Source: UBA5177 sp002413265 | GTDB taxonomy: Bacteria > Chloroflexota > UBA5177 | Reading direction: 5' to 3' | Assembly (NCBI GenBank): GCA_036752825.1 | Contig: DAIORV010000003.1 | Coordinates: forward strand, 1 to 64,000 | DNA: 64,000 nt | In this document: positions 1-8,353 of the stretch, piece after piece | Numbering within the stretch: the first letter of the stretch is position 1 | How the letters are laid out: every line of letters begins with the position of its first letter | Made by a program: the position numbers and the translations under genes | The notes under the pieces: generated by a model | Database searches by the model: none | What the model was told of the DNA's origin: nothing | Seen by the model: only the letters and a program-made list of their open reading frames with translations

Positions 1-1
1 C

Positions 2-520
2 CAGGGGGAGGTACTGGCGGCGGCTTGCAGACTGAAGGAGCTACTTCGAGCGGAGGCCAATGACGGCGCGGTGTTGGACGTCGCGCGCAGAGTAGTGGAT
101 CATCAGCACATGTTCATCCTTGGCAGGCACCGGAATCACCCCCAGGCACTGGAAGCCGCGCTGAAGATCAAGGAAGTCAGCTACATGCACGCGGAAGGCT
201 TCGCCTCGGGCGAGCTGAAGCATGGTGTCATCGCCCTCATCACACATGGAACACCGGTGCTCATCCTGGCCCCGGACGACGACTTCAGGGCCGAAGTGTT
301 AGCCGCTGCGGCTGAAGTCAAGGCGCGGGGAGCCTTCACAGTAGGGCTTTCTCCAGAGGCTGAACCGGAATTCGACATGACCCTCGAGGTAAGTGGCGCG
401 GGCTCCGGTCAGTACGAGGTCGCGGTACTCGCACAGCTGCTGGCGTACCGGCTTGCTTTGCTTCGAGGCTGCGATCCGGACAAACCCCGTAACCTGGCAA
501 AAAGCGTAACTGTGAAGTAG
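2..520 (+). CDS. glmS: Glutamine--fructose-6-phosphate aminotransferase (isomerizing), C-terminal part
   Basis: The reading frame is open from the window edge, so this is the 3' end of a larger gene. It carries the second SIS (sugar isomerase) domain, with the signature YMHAEGFASGELKHG and the family's typical C-terminus KPRNLAKSVTV. GlmS makes glucosamine-6-phosphate from fructose-6-phosphate and glutamine, the entry step to UDP-GlcNAc for peptidoglycan and surface glycans. The N-terminal glutaminase domain lies outside the window. The next gene starts one base after its stop, so the two are probably co-transcribed. Confidence 0.95.
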   Translation, partial: QGEVLAAACRLKELLRAEANDGAVLDVARRVVDHQHMFILGRHRNHPQALEAALKIKEVSYMHAEGFASGELKHGVIALITHGTPVLILAPDDDFRAEVLAAAAEVKARGAFTVGLSPEAEPEFDMTLEVSGAGSGQYEVAVLAQLLAYRLALLRGCDPDKPRNLAKSVTVK

Positions 521-521
521 G

Positions 522-2006
522 GTGCCTGCCAAGCCTCCATACGAGCCCTCAGTACAAAGTGTCGCCCGCGAGGTTCTTCCGGGAGCCAGACTGATCGCCG
601 GCGGCCCTGGCGCGCTGCGCTCTCGCGTGTCGTGGCCGGTCGTTGCTCGTTCCACGGGCCTGGGGCTGCTGGAGGGGGGCGAAGCGGTGTTGGTGCCGGC
701 GTCGCGGATCGTGGATATTCTCGATCGCCTGGAAGAGCTCGAGAGCGCGGGCGTCGTGATGCTGGCTTTGGCCGGCGAGCCGACCGACGAGCAAATAAGC
801 CGCTTGCAGATTGGGCGGCTGCCCGCTGCACTCCTGCCGCCAGACACGGAACTGAATGAGGTTCGGGCCGAGATTGAGCGCTTCATAGCTCGTCGCAGAC
901 GCGAGCTTTTCGCGACCGACCAGGAACTGCATCGAGTACTGGTCGAGGCGGCGATTGCGGGAACGCCCGCGGAGGAGCTCGTGGCGCTCGCCGCACAGCG
1001 CACCGGGGCGATCGCCCTCCTCGATCGCGAAGGCAAAACTCTCATCCGGCCGCGTGGGGCACGGTTTCCCGAATTCTTGCTGCAGCGGCTGCGCACGGCG
1101 ATCACGGACCCGCGAACCTCGCACGTTCTCGTGAGCGGACCTCCTCAGTCGCTGGTCAGCCCGGTCGCGACAGCTCAGACGATCAGAGGCTTCGTCGCCC
1201 TCGTCGACGTCGACGAACGTCAATTGGATGCGCAAGAGGCAGCGGTTGCCAGTCTGGCGTCAGCCTGCGCGATCGCGCTTTCGCAGGAGCCGTCTCCCAT
1301 GCTTCCTTCACTTACGGAAGTACTTTCTGCACCTCCCGCGGGTCTGTTCACGGGTGCCTCGTGGGTAGCGGCTGCAGCCGCCTGCCCTCCGTCGATGGTC
1401 CTCGGTCTCGCGTCCGCGCTGAACGCCGAGATGGACGGCAGAAGCATAGCCGTCGCCGTAACTCTCGAGAGCGACAAGTTGGTTCTGCTGGCCGCGACGC
1501 CAGAGCGCTTTGCCTGGGACTCCCTCGTGTCGGCGGTGAGCGTACGAATGGTACTTTCCGACCTCCGCCTAGGTGTCAGCCGGACCCATAAAGGGCCAGA
1601 ACGGGCACAGGAGGCGGTGAGGCAGTCTCTGGAAGCGTTGGCGCGCGGTGGGCAGGATGCCGTGACGCGATACGAGCTGGTAGAGCTGGAGGCTCTTCTC
1701 GGCTCACTTCGAGGAGCCGAGGCCTTTGTGCGAGCCAGACTCGGACCGCTTATGGACGGCTCCGCCGGCAACTCCGAGCTTCTGCTCACCCTGAGTGAGT
1801 ACCTGCGAGCTGGGAGGAATGCCAAAGAGGCTTCAGACAATCTGGCGGTACATCGAAATACGCTTATCTATCGACTTCGACGTCTGGAGAAACTCCTGGG
1901 CATCGATTGGCGCGACGCGGACGAGGTATTCGCCCTGGACCTGGCGCTCAGACTGATGGACGGATCGCCTAGTCGGTTCGTGCGTATCGACTCAGGTAGT
2001 AGATAA
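522..2006 (+). CDS. PucR-family transcriptional regulator
   Basis: A 494-residue cytoplasmic regulator. The last ~60 residues hold the PucR C-terminal helix-turn-helix (LRAGRNAKEASDNLAVHRNT followed by LIYRLRRLEKLLGI), and the N-terminal ~150 residues resemble the PucR ligand-sensing domain; the middle looks like a GAF/GGDEF-like PucR core. Start is a GTG one base after the glmS stop. Family members control purine catabolism, amino-acid or cell-wall metabolism; here glmS upstream and glnA downstream suggest a nitrogen/amino-sugar role, which is inference. The 3' end overlaps the convergent flavin reductase gene by 38 bp. Confidence 0.88.
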   Translation: MPAKPPYEPSVQSVAREVLPGARLIAGGPGALRSRVSWPVVARSTGLGLLEGGEAVLVPASRIVDILDRLEELESAGVVMLALAGEPTDEQISRLQIGRLPAALLPPDTELNEVRAEIERFIARRRRELFATDQELHRVLVEAAIAGTPAEELVALAAQRTGAIALLDREGKTLIRPRGARFPEFLLQRLRTAITDPRTSHVLVSGPPQSLVSPVATAQTIRGFVALVDVDERQLDAQEAAVASLASACAIALSQEPSPMLPSLTEVLSAPPAGLFTGASWVAAAAACPPSMVLGLASALNAEMDGRSIAVAVTLESDKLVLLAATPERFAWDSLVSAVSVRMVLSDLRLGVSRTHKGPERAQEAVRQSLEALARGGQDAVTRYELVELEALLGSLRGAEAFVRARLGPLMDGSAGNSELLLTLSEYLRAGRNAKEASDNLAVHRNTLIYRLRRLEKLLGIDWRDADEVFALDLALRLMDGSPSRFVRIDSGSR

Positions 2007-2526
2007 GCGGAGATTCGTGCTCCGACGGTCCGGCTCCGGCGGCGACGACGTTGCCCAAGAAGAGGCGATGGTCTCCCGTAAGAATCTTGGAGTCCACCCG
2101 GCAATCGGCCCAACCGATGCACCCTGAGAGGATTGGACAGCCCGTATCCGCCGTAAAGAAATCGATGCCGGAAAAGGCGGTCGAGGCAAGTGGCGTGAAG
2201 CCCGCAAACTGGTCAGCAAAGAACTTCTGGCGCCACGGCAGGATAGAGATTGCGAACCTGCCTGACTCGTCGAGCCACTCATCCATCTGCGAATCGAGCT
2301 CAATGGACACCAGAATCAGAAGGGGGTCCAATGACGCCACGACACAGGTGTTCAAGGTCGCGGCCCTGAAGCCACCGTCGATCACGGTCGTGAGGGCGAC
2401 CACGCCCGCAGCCATGTGCCGCCGAAGCCAGCGGCCGCCGACGGGGTCGTCGTCCAGCTCGCCGGTTCCCTCACCGCGGTCTTCGCCGCCGCGGAAGCTA
2501 CCGAGCCGACCCTCGATCTCGCTCAC
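1969..2526 (-). CDS. Flavin reductase-like domain protein
   Basis: A 185-residue FMN-binding split-barrel protein of the flavin reductase-like family. The stretch MAAGVVALTTVIDGGFRAAT followed by a N-T-C-V-V-A-S-L-D-PL segment is the typical FMN-binding N-terminal part, and LFLGNVVAAG near the C-terminus is also characteristic. Such proteins reduce FMN/FAD with NAD(P)H, often for a partner monooxygenase; no partner is visible here. The start is GTG at 2526. Its 3' end overlaps the pucR-like gene on the opposite strand, and it is divergent from glnA, sharing a 138-bp regulatory region. Confidence 0.85.
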   Translation of the reverse strand: MSEIEGRLGSFRGGEDRGEGTGELDDDPVGGRWLRRHMAAGVVALTTVIDGGFRAATLNTCVVASLDPLLILVSIELDSQMDEWLDESGRFAISILPWRQKFFADQFAGFTPLASTAFSGIDFFTADTGCPILSGCIGWADCRVDSKILTGDHRLFLGNVVAAGAGPSEHESPLIYYLSRYARTD

Positions 2527-2568
2527 AGCGCGCCAGCGGCCGGCAGGCCACGTCTACCAGACGTTTCC

Positions 2569-2587
2569 TTTGTGCAGGTTGCACAAA
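2569..2587. promoter_or_regulatory. Perfect inverted repeat upstream of glnA (candidate operator)
   Basis: TTTGTGCA-GGT-TGCACAAA is a perfect 8-bp dyad with a 3-bp spacer, in the divergent region between the flavin reductase and glnA. The right arm contains a TTGCAC, which could be a -35 box for glnA. This looks like a binding site for a dimeric regulator. It resembles, but does not match, the TnrA/GlnR consensus (15 rather than 17 bp between TGT and ACA ends). The neighbouring PucR-type protein is a possible but unproven ligand. Confidence 0.55.
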
Positions 2588-2664
2588 CTGGTGCGCTCGT
2601 TTTTGTACGCGTCACTCTATCTCCGGCCTTCGATACGCCCGTACAGTCTAGAAAACCAGAGAGG

Positions 2665-4125
2665 ATGAAGGCCTTGGCCACACAAATCGATGCCCAGGGG
2701 GCGATACGACCTGACCCCGAAGACACTCTCGAATGGGCCCGAGACGCAGGCATTCGCCAGGTAGACGTGAAGTTCGTCGACCTGGTTGGCGGGTGGCAGC
2801 ATTTCTCGGTGCCCCTGCATAAGGTCTCGGAAAGCACGCTGGAAGAGGGCTTCGGCTTCGACGGCTCCAGCATCCGCGGCTTCCAGAAGATCCACGAAAG
2901 CGACATGGTTCTGCTGCCCGACATGCGTACGGCTTTCGTCGATCCGTTCTGTGAGGTTCCGACGCTAAGCGTGGTGTGTACGGTCCACCAGCCGGTGACG
3001 CTGGAGCCGTATTCGAGGGACCCTAGGCGGATCGCGATACGCGCGGAGGAACACCTTCGCCGAAGCGGAATCGCGACCACCAGCTACTGGGGGCCTGAGG
3101 TAGAGTTCTACGTTTTCAACAGCCTAGCGTTCGACCAGACGAGCCACTCGGGTTACTACCACATCGACTCGGACGAGGGCATCTGGAATTCAGGAAAGAA
3201 CGGGTCCCCGAACCTTGCGTACCGCCCGCGCACTAAAGAGGGCTACTTCCCGGTTCCCCCGACGGACAAGCTTCAGAACCTCCGTGCCGAAATGGTTGAG
3301 AACTTACTCGCGGCCGGAGTAGACGTCGAGGCGCACCACCACGAAGTAGGCACGGCCGGGCAGTCAGAGATCGACATGAAATTCGGAACGCTGACTCAGA
3401 TGGGAGACGCGGTCCAGACGTACAAGTACATCGTCAAGAACACGGCGGCGCAACGCGGCTACGTCGCTACGTTCATGCCAAAGCCGATATTCCAGGACAA
3501 CGGTTCGGGCATGCACGTTCATCAGAGCCTCTTCAACGATGAGGACAACCTCTTCTTTGAGTCCAGCGGCTACGCGATGCTCAGCGACACCGCGCGTCAT
3601 TACGTCGGTGGGCTGCTGGCGCACGCTCCGGCCATACTCGCGCTGGCGGCACCGACGACCAACTCCTACCGGCGGCTGGTACCTGGCTATGAGGCTCCGA
3701 TTAACCTGGTGTATTCGCAGCGGAACCGCAGCGCGTGCATCCGGATCCCCACGTACTCAGACAGCCCACGGGCTCGGCGAATCGAGTTCCGCCCGCCCGA
3801 CCCGTCGGCCAATCCGTACCTTGCTTTCTCGGCAATGTTGATGGCGGGGCTCGACGGAATCAGCAAGCGAATAGAGCCTCCGGCTCCGATCGAGGCGGAT
3901 CTGTACGAGCTGGATGAGGGAGAGCGAGCGGGCATCAAGAGCACTCCCGGAAGCCTGGGAGAGGTGCTCGATTCGCTTCAGCGCGATCACGATTTCCTGC
4001 TCGAGGGCGGAGTCTTTACAGAGGATTTGCTCGACACCTGGATCGAGTACAAGCGAGAGCGAGAGCTGGATCCGGTGCAGCTAAGGCCGCACCCCTACGA
4101 GTTCTTCCTCTATCACGACGTGTAG
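2665..4125 (+). CDS. glnA: Glutamine synthetase, type I
   Basis: About 486 residues, full length for GSI. It shows the beta-grasp signature FGFDGSSIRGF (residues ~64-74), the ATP/metal-binding NGSGMHVHQSLF (~275) and the C-terminal EFFLYHDV. It makes glutamine from glutamate, ammonia and ATP in the cytosol. A tyrosine in DLYELDEGE (~residue 413) sits where GSI-beta enzymes are adenylylated (NLYDLP type), so GlnE-type control is possible. ATG 2665 directly abuts an AGAGAGG stretch; TTG at 2674 is better spaced from it (9 nt) and may be the true start. A longer upstream frame from 2416 lacks homology. The dyad at 2569-2587 and hairpin at 4135-4165 flank it. Confidence 0.96.
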   Translation: MKALATQIDAQGAIRPDPEDTLEWARDAGIRQVDVKFVDLVGGWQHFSVPLHKVSESTLEEGFGFDGSSIRGFQKIHESDMVLLPDMRTAFVDPFCEVPTLSVVCTVHQPVTLEPYSRDPRRIAIRAEEHLRRSGIATTSYWGPEVEFYVFNSLAFDQTSHSGYYHIDSDEGIWNSGKNGSPNLAYRPRTKEGYFPVPPTDKLQNLRAEMVENLLAAGVDVEAHHHEVGTAGQSEIDMKFGTLTQMGDAVQTYKYIVKNTAAQRGYVATFMPKPIFQDNGSGMHVHQSLFNDEDNLFFESSGYAMLSDTARHYVGGLLAHAPAILALAAPTTNSYRRLVPGYEAPINLVYSQRNRSACIRIPTYSDSPRARRIEFRPPDPSANPYLAFSAMLMAGLDGISKRIEPPAPIEADLYELDEGERAGIKSTPGSLGEVLDSLQRDHDFLLEGGVFTEDLLDTWIEYKRERELDPVQLRPHPYEFFLYHDV

Positions 4126-4134
4126 GCGCAGCAC

Positions 4135-4165
4135 GAAGGGAGCCCGCAAAGAGCGGGCTCCCTTC
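4135..4165 (+). terminator. Strong hairpin after glnA
   Basis: A perfect 13-bp stem (GAAGGGAGCCCGC / GCGGGCTCCCTTC) with a 5-nt AAAGA loop begins 9 bp after the glnA stop. No T-tract follows, so termination may be Rho-assisted, or the hairpin may stabilise the glnA transcript's 3' end. Confidence 0.7.
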
Positions 4166-4191
4166 ACGTATCGGCATGCAACCTGCTATGG

Positions 4192-5073
4192 ATGAACGTG
4201 TCGATGGAAGAGCTGCCGTTCCTCGAGAAGCCGGTTCTCCCGCGTCTACGCCGGCCTGTTCTCGTGGCGGCCTTCGCGGGCTGGAACGACGCCGCTCAGG
4301 CAGCGACGTTTGCCGTGGAGACGCTGCTTCGTCTGCTTGGGACTACCAAGCTGGCGGAGGTCGATCCCGAGGAGTTCTACGACTTCACGGAGGCGCGTCC
4401 GATCATCACCCTGACGGAGCAAAAACGTTCCATCACGTGGCCGCAGAACCGGTTTTTCGCGCACCGCCTACCTGCCGCCGAGCGGGATTTGGTCCTGTTT
4501 CTGGGCGTTGAACCCCAGCTCAGGTGGAGAACCTACTGCCGTATCTTCACCACACTGGCAGATGAGCTTGACGTCTCGCAGCTCATCTCGCTCGGAGCGT
4601 TGCTCGCCGAAGTTCCGCATACCATCGAACCCAAACTGACCGGCTTTGCAGCGGGGACTGAGAACATACCAAACCTCGAGATTTTGGGTGTGGAGATGTC
4701 GTCTTACGAGGGCCCGACCGGTGTCATAGGTGCGCTCCACGACGCCTGGCTGGCCACCGGGCGGCCGGCGGTGAGCTTGTGGGGTAACGTGCCTCACTAC
4801 ATATCGGCCACCCCCAACCCCGGTGTGTCCCTGGCGCTGCTGCAGCGGCTCGCGGTCCTGCTCGGAGTTGACCTTCCTCTCGAAGCGCTGCAGCTACGGG
4901 CCAGCGCGTTTCGAACGCAGATCGACGAGGCGCTGCAGGAGAATCCTGAGGCGCGGGAGTACGTGGAGCAGCTGGAAGCGGGATATGGAACCGAAGCGCC
5001 CCCGCCCGCGGGGCCGGAGCTGATCGACGAGCTCGAGCGGTATCTGCGAGGTCGGAGGCCGCCGGAAGGCTAG
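4192..5073 (+). CDS. PAC2 family protein
   Basis: A 293-residue PAC2-type protein, relative of the archaeal/eukaryotic proteasome assembly chaperone 2. Diagnostic pieces are FAGWNDAAQAAT near the N-terminus, the central LISLGALLAEVPHT, GVEMSSYEGPTGVIG and SLWGNVPHYI. In actinobacteria such proteins are common, small, cytosolic and of uncertain function. The start at 4192 gives MNVSMEELPFLEKP; ATG 4204 is an alternative. The TAG stop shares the palindromic CTAG with the stop of the convergent gene. Confidence 0.88.
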   Translation: MNVSMEELPFLEKPVLPRLRRPVLVAAFAGWNDAAQAATFAVETLLRLLGTTKLAEVDPEEFYDFTEARPIITLTEQKRSITWPQNRFFAHRLPAAERDLVLFLGVEPQLRWRTYCRIFTTLADELDVSQLISLGALLAEVPHTIEPKLTGFAAGTENIPNLEILGVEMSSYEGPTGVIGALHDAWLATGRPAVSLWGNVPHYISATPNPGVSLALLQRLAVLLGVDLPLEALQLRASAFRTQIDEALQENPEAREYVEQLEAGYGTEAPPPAGPELIDELERYLRGRRPPEG

Positions 5074-6644
5074 GGCGACGTCGCGTTCAGGGTCCGTTGC
5101 TGGAGTGCCGTGACTAGCGGCACCAGGCTGTTTCGCAAGTGGTTCTGCCTGGCAAGATCGTGCTTAGTCCGCGACGCAAGAGCGTCTGCGAGCACGATGC
5201 CGTCCGTTCTTCCCGGTGGGCTCCCGAGAAGTCTCTCCACAGTGGGCGCAATGTCGACGAGTCGAGCAGGATAGCTGGAGACGTAGCCCTGCCGAACGCC
5301 GGGACCGGCAATGATCAATGGAATGTGCTGCTCGTCCCAGCCGGGTCCGAGGTGGCCTCCCCACCAGTGGTACCCGTTCGCAATGCGGTCGCCGGTCGTC
5401 ACGTGCGGGGCATAGACCGCCAGGACGTCAGCCCCTGACGGGGAGGCGTCGGTATTCGCTAGGGACAGGTATGCACGGCGCATGTAGACCGTGAGCGCCT
5501 TGCTGGTATATGCAGCACGGTAGGTCCAAGAACCATGAGCGAAGACCTTGTAATAAACCGCGTCGATCTCTGGACTGTCCAGCCGTGCGATGTTGCGCGC
5601 GACGGCTGCGGCACGACTTACGACCTGCACGCCCATGCTGGCGCCTGTGTCGGCCTCGAGATAGACCTTGCCGGCGTGTGCCAGCGCCATGGCTTCGTCC
5701 AGAGCGGTGAAGGAGAGCCGGTCACGGATGAAGGACATCCCGTGGTCGGCGGTAATCACGAAATCCGTCCGGCTGAGCAACCCCGCCTTGCGGTAATCGT
5801 CCATGATCCACCCGAGCTCGCGGTCGAAATGCTGCATCAGGACGCGCTGCACCTTTCCGGGACGCTTGCTGAAGTGACCGGTCACGTCGGTTTCCGGAAG
5901 GTTCATCATCACGGCTCGCGGGTAGTGCACTGTCTTGAAGGCCCAGAGCGCGTATCTGACGGTCCAGTCGTTCTCCTCCCCGACGTTCCACTGCTGGACC
6001 GCCGCGCCGAAGCTAGACGTTGGAGGCGGTATCGGTACGTCCCACCGGGGATTGTTGATGGCGCCGGGGGGAGGAAGGTGACCCGGGATCGCTTGAGCTA
6101 CCCAGCGGCCGTGGTAGATGTTCGCGCACAGGATATAGTCAGCCGCCCCGGTTCCCATCACATCGGCCGCGTAACACTTGTGTCCGCTAATGGCGACGAC
6201 GCGGGCGGATGGATCCTGGCCTTTGAGGGACGACGCGATCGAAGAGACGTTGTGCTGGCGGAGGATTCGCTCCAGGTCTCCGTGCTGAACCTGCGCTATA
6301 TCGGTGGGCCGGGTCATCTTTCCGGTGCTTGGATCTTTCCACCAAAAGCCTTCGATGCCGTGATGCTTTGGGAAGAGGCCGGTGCCAATCGTGGCGTGGG
6401 AGGGCGGGGTATTCGCGATCTCTTGCCCCACAAAGGCTCGCGAGAAACTCGTGCCCCGCCGCTCCAGGGACTTCAAATTGGGCATGGAGGCGAGGTTGAA
6501 GTAGTCGGGTCTGGAACCGTCAAGAACGATGAGTACCAGGTACCGGGGACCGGGCGCGGCGCGAGCATCCATTCGGGTGCCGGCTGGGAACACCTGCGAT
6601 GCCAAGAAAAGGATCGCGGCGGCGGCAGCGAAGAGTTTTTGCAC
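5070..6644 (-). CDS. Alkaline phosphatase superfamily protein, exported (type I phosphodiesterase-like)
   Basis: About 524 residues. The start is set at GTG 6644, whose first G is the last base of the upstream gene's TAG stop; this yields a signal peptide (MQKLFAAAAAILFLASQVFP). Metal and nucleophile sites are intact: VLDGSRPDY (Asp ~42), NTPPSHATIGTG (Thr nucleophile), NLPETDVTGH, TADHGM and WDEQHIPL. It should hydrolyse a phosphate mono/diester outside the membrane; the substrate is unknown. It forms an operon with the membrane glycosyltransferase and flippase genes upstream, suggesting a role in surface glycan processing. A paralogue with a ruined active site lies at 27201-28919. Confidence 0.85.
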   Translation of the reverse strand: MQKLFAAAAAILFLASQVFPAGTRMDARAAPGPRYLVLIVLDGSRPDYFNLASMPNLKSLERRGTSFSRAFVGQEIANTPPSHATIGTGLFPKHHGIEGFWWKDPSTGKMTRPTDIAQVQHGDLERILRQHNVSSIASSLKGQDPSARVVAISGHKCYAADVMGTGAADYILCANIYHGRWVAQAIPGHLPPPGAINNPRWDVPIPPPTSSFGAAVQQWNVGEENDWTVRYALWAFKTVHYPRAVMMNLPETDVTGHFSKRPGKVQRVLMQHFDRELGWIMDDYRKAGLLSRTDFVITADHGMSFIRDRLSFTALDEAMALAHAGKVYLEADTGASMGVQVVSRAAAVARNIARLDSPEIDAVYYKVFAHGSWTYRAAYTSKALTVYMRRAYLSLANTDASPSGADVLAVYAPHVTTGDRIANGYHWWGGHLGPGWDEQHIPLIIAGPGVRQGYVSSYPARLVDIAPTVERLLGSPPGRTDGIVLADALASRTKHDLARQNHLRNSLVPLVTALQQRTLNATSP

Positions 6645-8347
6645 TAGGCAGGGCGCTTCGCGGGATACAGCGCGTTGTGAGCCGCACCCAGAGTCGAGAA
6701 ACACACCGGAGGTTTCAGGTTCGGCGAGTGCCCTTGCGAGGTCACTTTGTACACGGCAACGTCGTGGGTGGGGTAGCGCCAGTCGTGTGGACTGGCATCG
6801 ATCGGAAATTGCCAGCCGAGGATCGAGGGCGTGTAGTGGACGCTGAGAGCAAGCGTGAAGGCTCGGTCGCTGGCCAGCGCGGATCGAAATTGCGCGACTT
6901 GCCGATCGGAAAAGCGCGGATGCTCCTCGAGGTCGTAGCTGTCGGTCAACAGATACGTCTCGGGACCCTGTAAGCGACGCGGATCGAATTGCGTAAAACA
7001 CGGCTCAAAGGTGTGTGGCGGTCCGAAGTAGGGGAGGTTTATCAGGCCGTTGGGCAGCTGCTCGTACGCGACGGCCGTATTGACGGGGGCCCGTTGCGCC
7101 AGCCAGCTCGTGGCAACGTAGCGTGGATCCGGCTTCGCGAAGAGGCCGACGTACGCAAGGTCGTAGGTAAGGCTGTATAAGAGAGCTGCGAATGCGACGG
7201 CTATTGCGCCGAGGCGAATGGGACGGCTGGGCATGGCAAGCATGTCTGAAGCGAACCTTCCGGCGAGGACGGCCAGCGCGGGCAGCAGAGGCGCACTATA
7301 TCGCATGAATTTCGCGGGTGAGATCGAAACAAGCACGAAATAGGCGACTATCCAGCAGAGAAGAACCACGTCCGCTTTTTCGCGCCGAATCCCAGCCCAT
7401 ATGGCTCCCGCGACCATCCAGATGGCGAGGGGAAAGCCCACCCCGTAGCCCAGGGGGTAGCGAATGACGTAGGCCCAGGCGGGGCCGTACGCGGACCAAC
7501 GAGTCCCGTACTGCGCACTGCTGTCTACGGTCCGAATTCGGAGCGTGTGCTGCATGGCCGCGAGCCAGGCGTTGAAGTCGACGACGGAATAGATGTTGAA
7601 GATGAGATAGCCGAGTAGGGCCGATACGGCGGCGACTGCAAGGTAGAGAGCGGTTTTGCGCTGCGAGAGCGCCCACGCGGCCGCGATAGGCACGAGCAAC
7701 AGAGCCATGTGATACTCAGAGCCGACTGCCACACCGCAAAGCCCGCCCGCGAGCGCGAACGACCGACGAGAAGGCCGATCCATGGCGTGAAGTGCCGCTA
7801 GCAGCGCCAAGGAGACAAGCAGGCCAGTCGTGCTATCCGGGGTGCCGAAGTGTCCCAGCTGGATGAGCAAACAGGATAGAGCGGCACAGCCGGCGGCTAG
7901 TAATGCCGAGGTTAGTCCGAAATATCGAAGGGCAGTCCGATACACGACATAAACGGTCAGGGTGGAGACGAGGGCCGAGAGAAGGCGCGCGGCTAGCACG
8001 GTGCGCACGAACGTCATATCCGCGTGTGCGCCGAACGCACTGCTTGCGAATAGCGAGAACAGCGGCATGGTGAGGAGGTGAAGACCGTAGGCCAGGTACG
8101 GGAAGACCATCCCCCAGTCAAAAAAGCACTGGCTACCGCCGACCGGGCACGGGGAGGCCGAGTGATAGGTGTCGAACCAGCGGAAGAGCCAGTACACCGT
8201 CCATTCGTCGGGGTGAGGACGGCTGGAGACCGTCGCATCCTGAAGGCCCCAGGCAATGCCGTAGAGGCGAAGGCCCAAAGCAAGCACCAGTACTGCAAGA
8301 AGCAGGGGGAGACGCCATCGCGCGAGGTCGCCCCGTGGAGCGATCAC
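6644..8347 (-). CDS. Polytopic membrane glycosyltransferase (GT39/GT83-like)
   Basis: A 567-residue integral membrane protein with about ten hydrophobic segments. Its N-terminal loop contains HPDEWTVYWLF, the acidic first-loop motif of lipid-phosphate-sugar-dependent glycosyltransferases (PMT/ArnT-like), and a C-terminal soluble domain follows. Such enzymes transfer a sugar from a polyprenyl-phosphate donor at the outer face of the membrane. GTG start at 8347, only 6 bp after the flippase stop, so probably translated from one message. Acceptor and sugar cannot be inferred. Confidence 0.8.
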   Translation of the reverse strand: MIAPRGDLARWRLPLLLAVLVLALGLRLYGIAWGLQDATVSSRPHPDEWTVYWLFRWFDTYHSASPCPVGGSQCFFDWGMVFPYLAYGLHLLTMPLFSLFASSAFGAHADMTFVRTVLAARLLSALVSTLTVYVVYRTALRYFGLTSALLAAGCAALSCLLIQLGHFGTPDSTTGLLVSLALLAALHAMDRPSRRSFALAGGLCGVAVGSEYHMALLLVPIAAAWALSQRKTALYLAVAAVSALLGYLIFNIYSVVDFNAWLAAMQHTLRIRTVDSSAQYGTRWSAYGPAWAYVIRYPLGYGVGFPLAIWMVAGAIWAGIRREKADVVLLCWIVAYFVLVSISPAKFMRYSAPLLPALAVLAGRFASDMLAMPSRPIRLGAIAVAFAALLYSLTYDLAYVGLFAKPDPRYVATSWLAQRAPVNTAVAYEQLPNGLINLPYFGPPHTFEPCFTQFDPRRLQGPETYLLTDSYDLEEHPRFSDRQVAQFRSALASDRAFTLALSVHYTPSILGWQFPIDASPHDWRYPTHDVAVYKVTSQGHSPNLKPPVCFSTLGAAHNALYPAKRPA

Positions 8348-8353
8348 GTGTAT

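Noticed and set aside
2416..2664. N-terminal extension of glnA from 2416
   Set aside because: The extension runs across the divergent flavin reductase gene, has no glutamine-synthetase sequence and would cover the intergenic dyad.
5535..6647. 370-codon open frame on the plus strand opposite the exported phosphodiesterase
   Set aside because: Antisense shadow; the minus-strand frame carries the conserved catalytic motifs.
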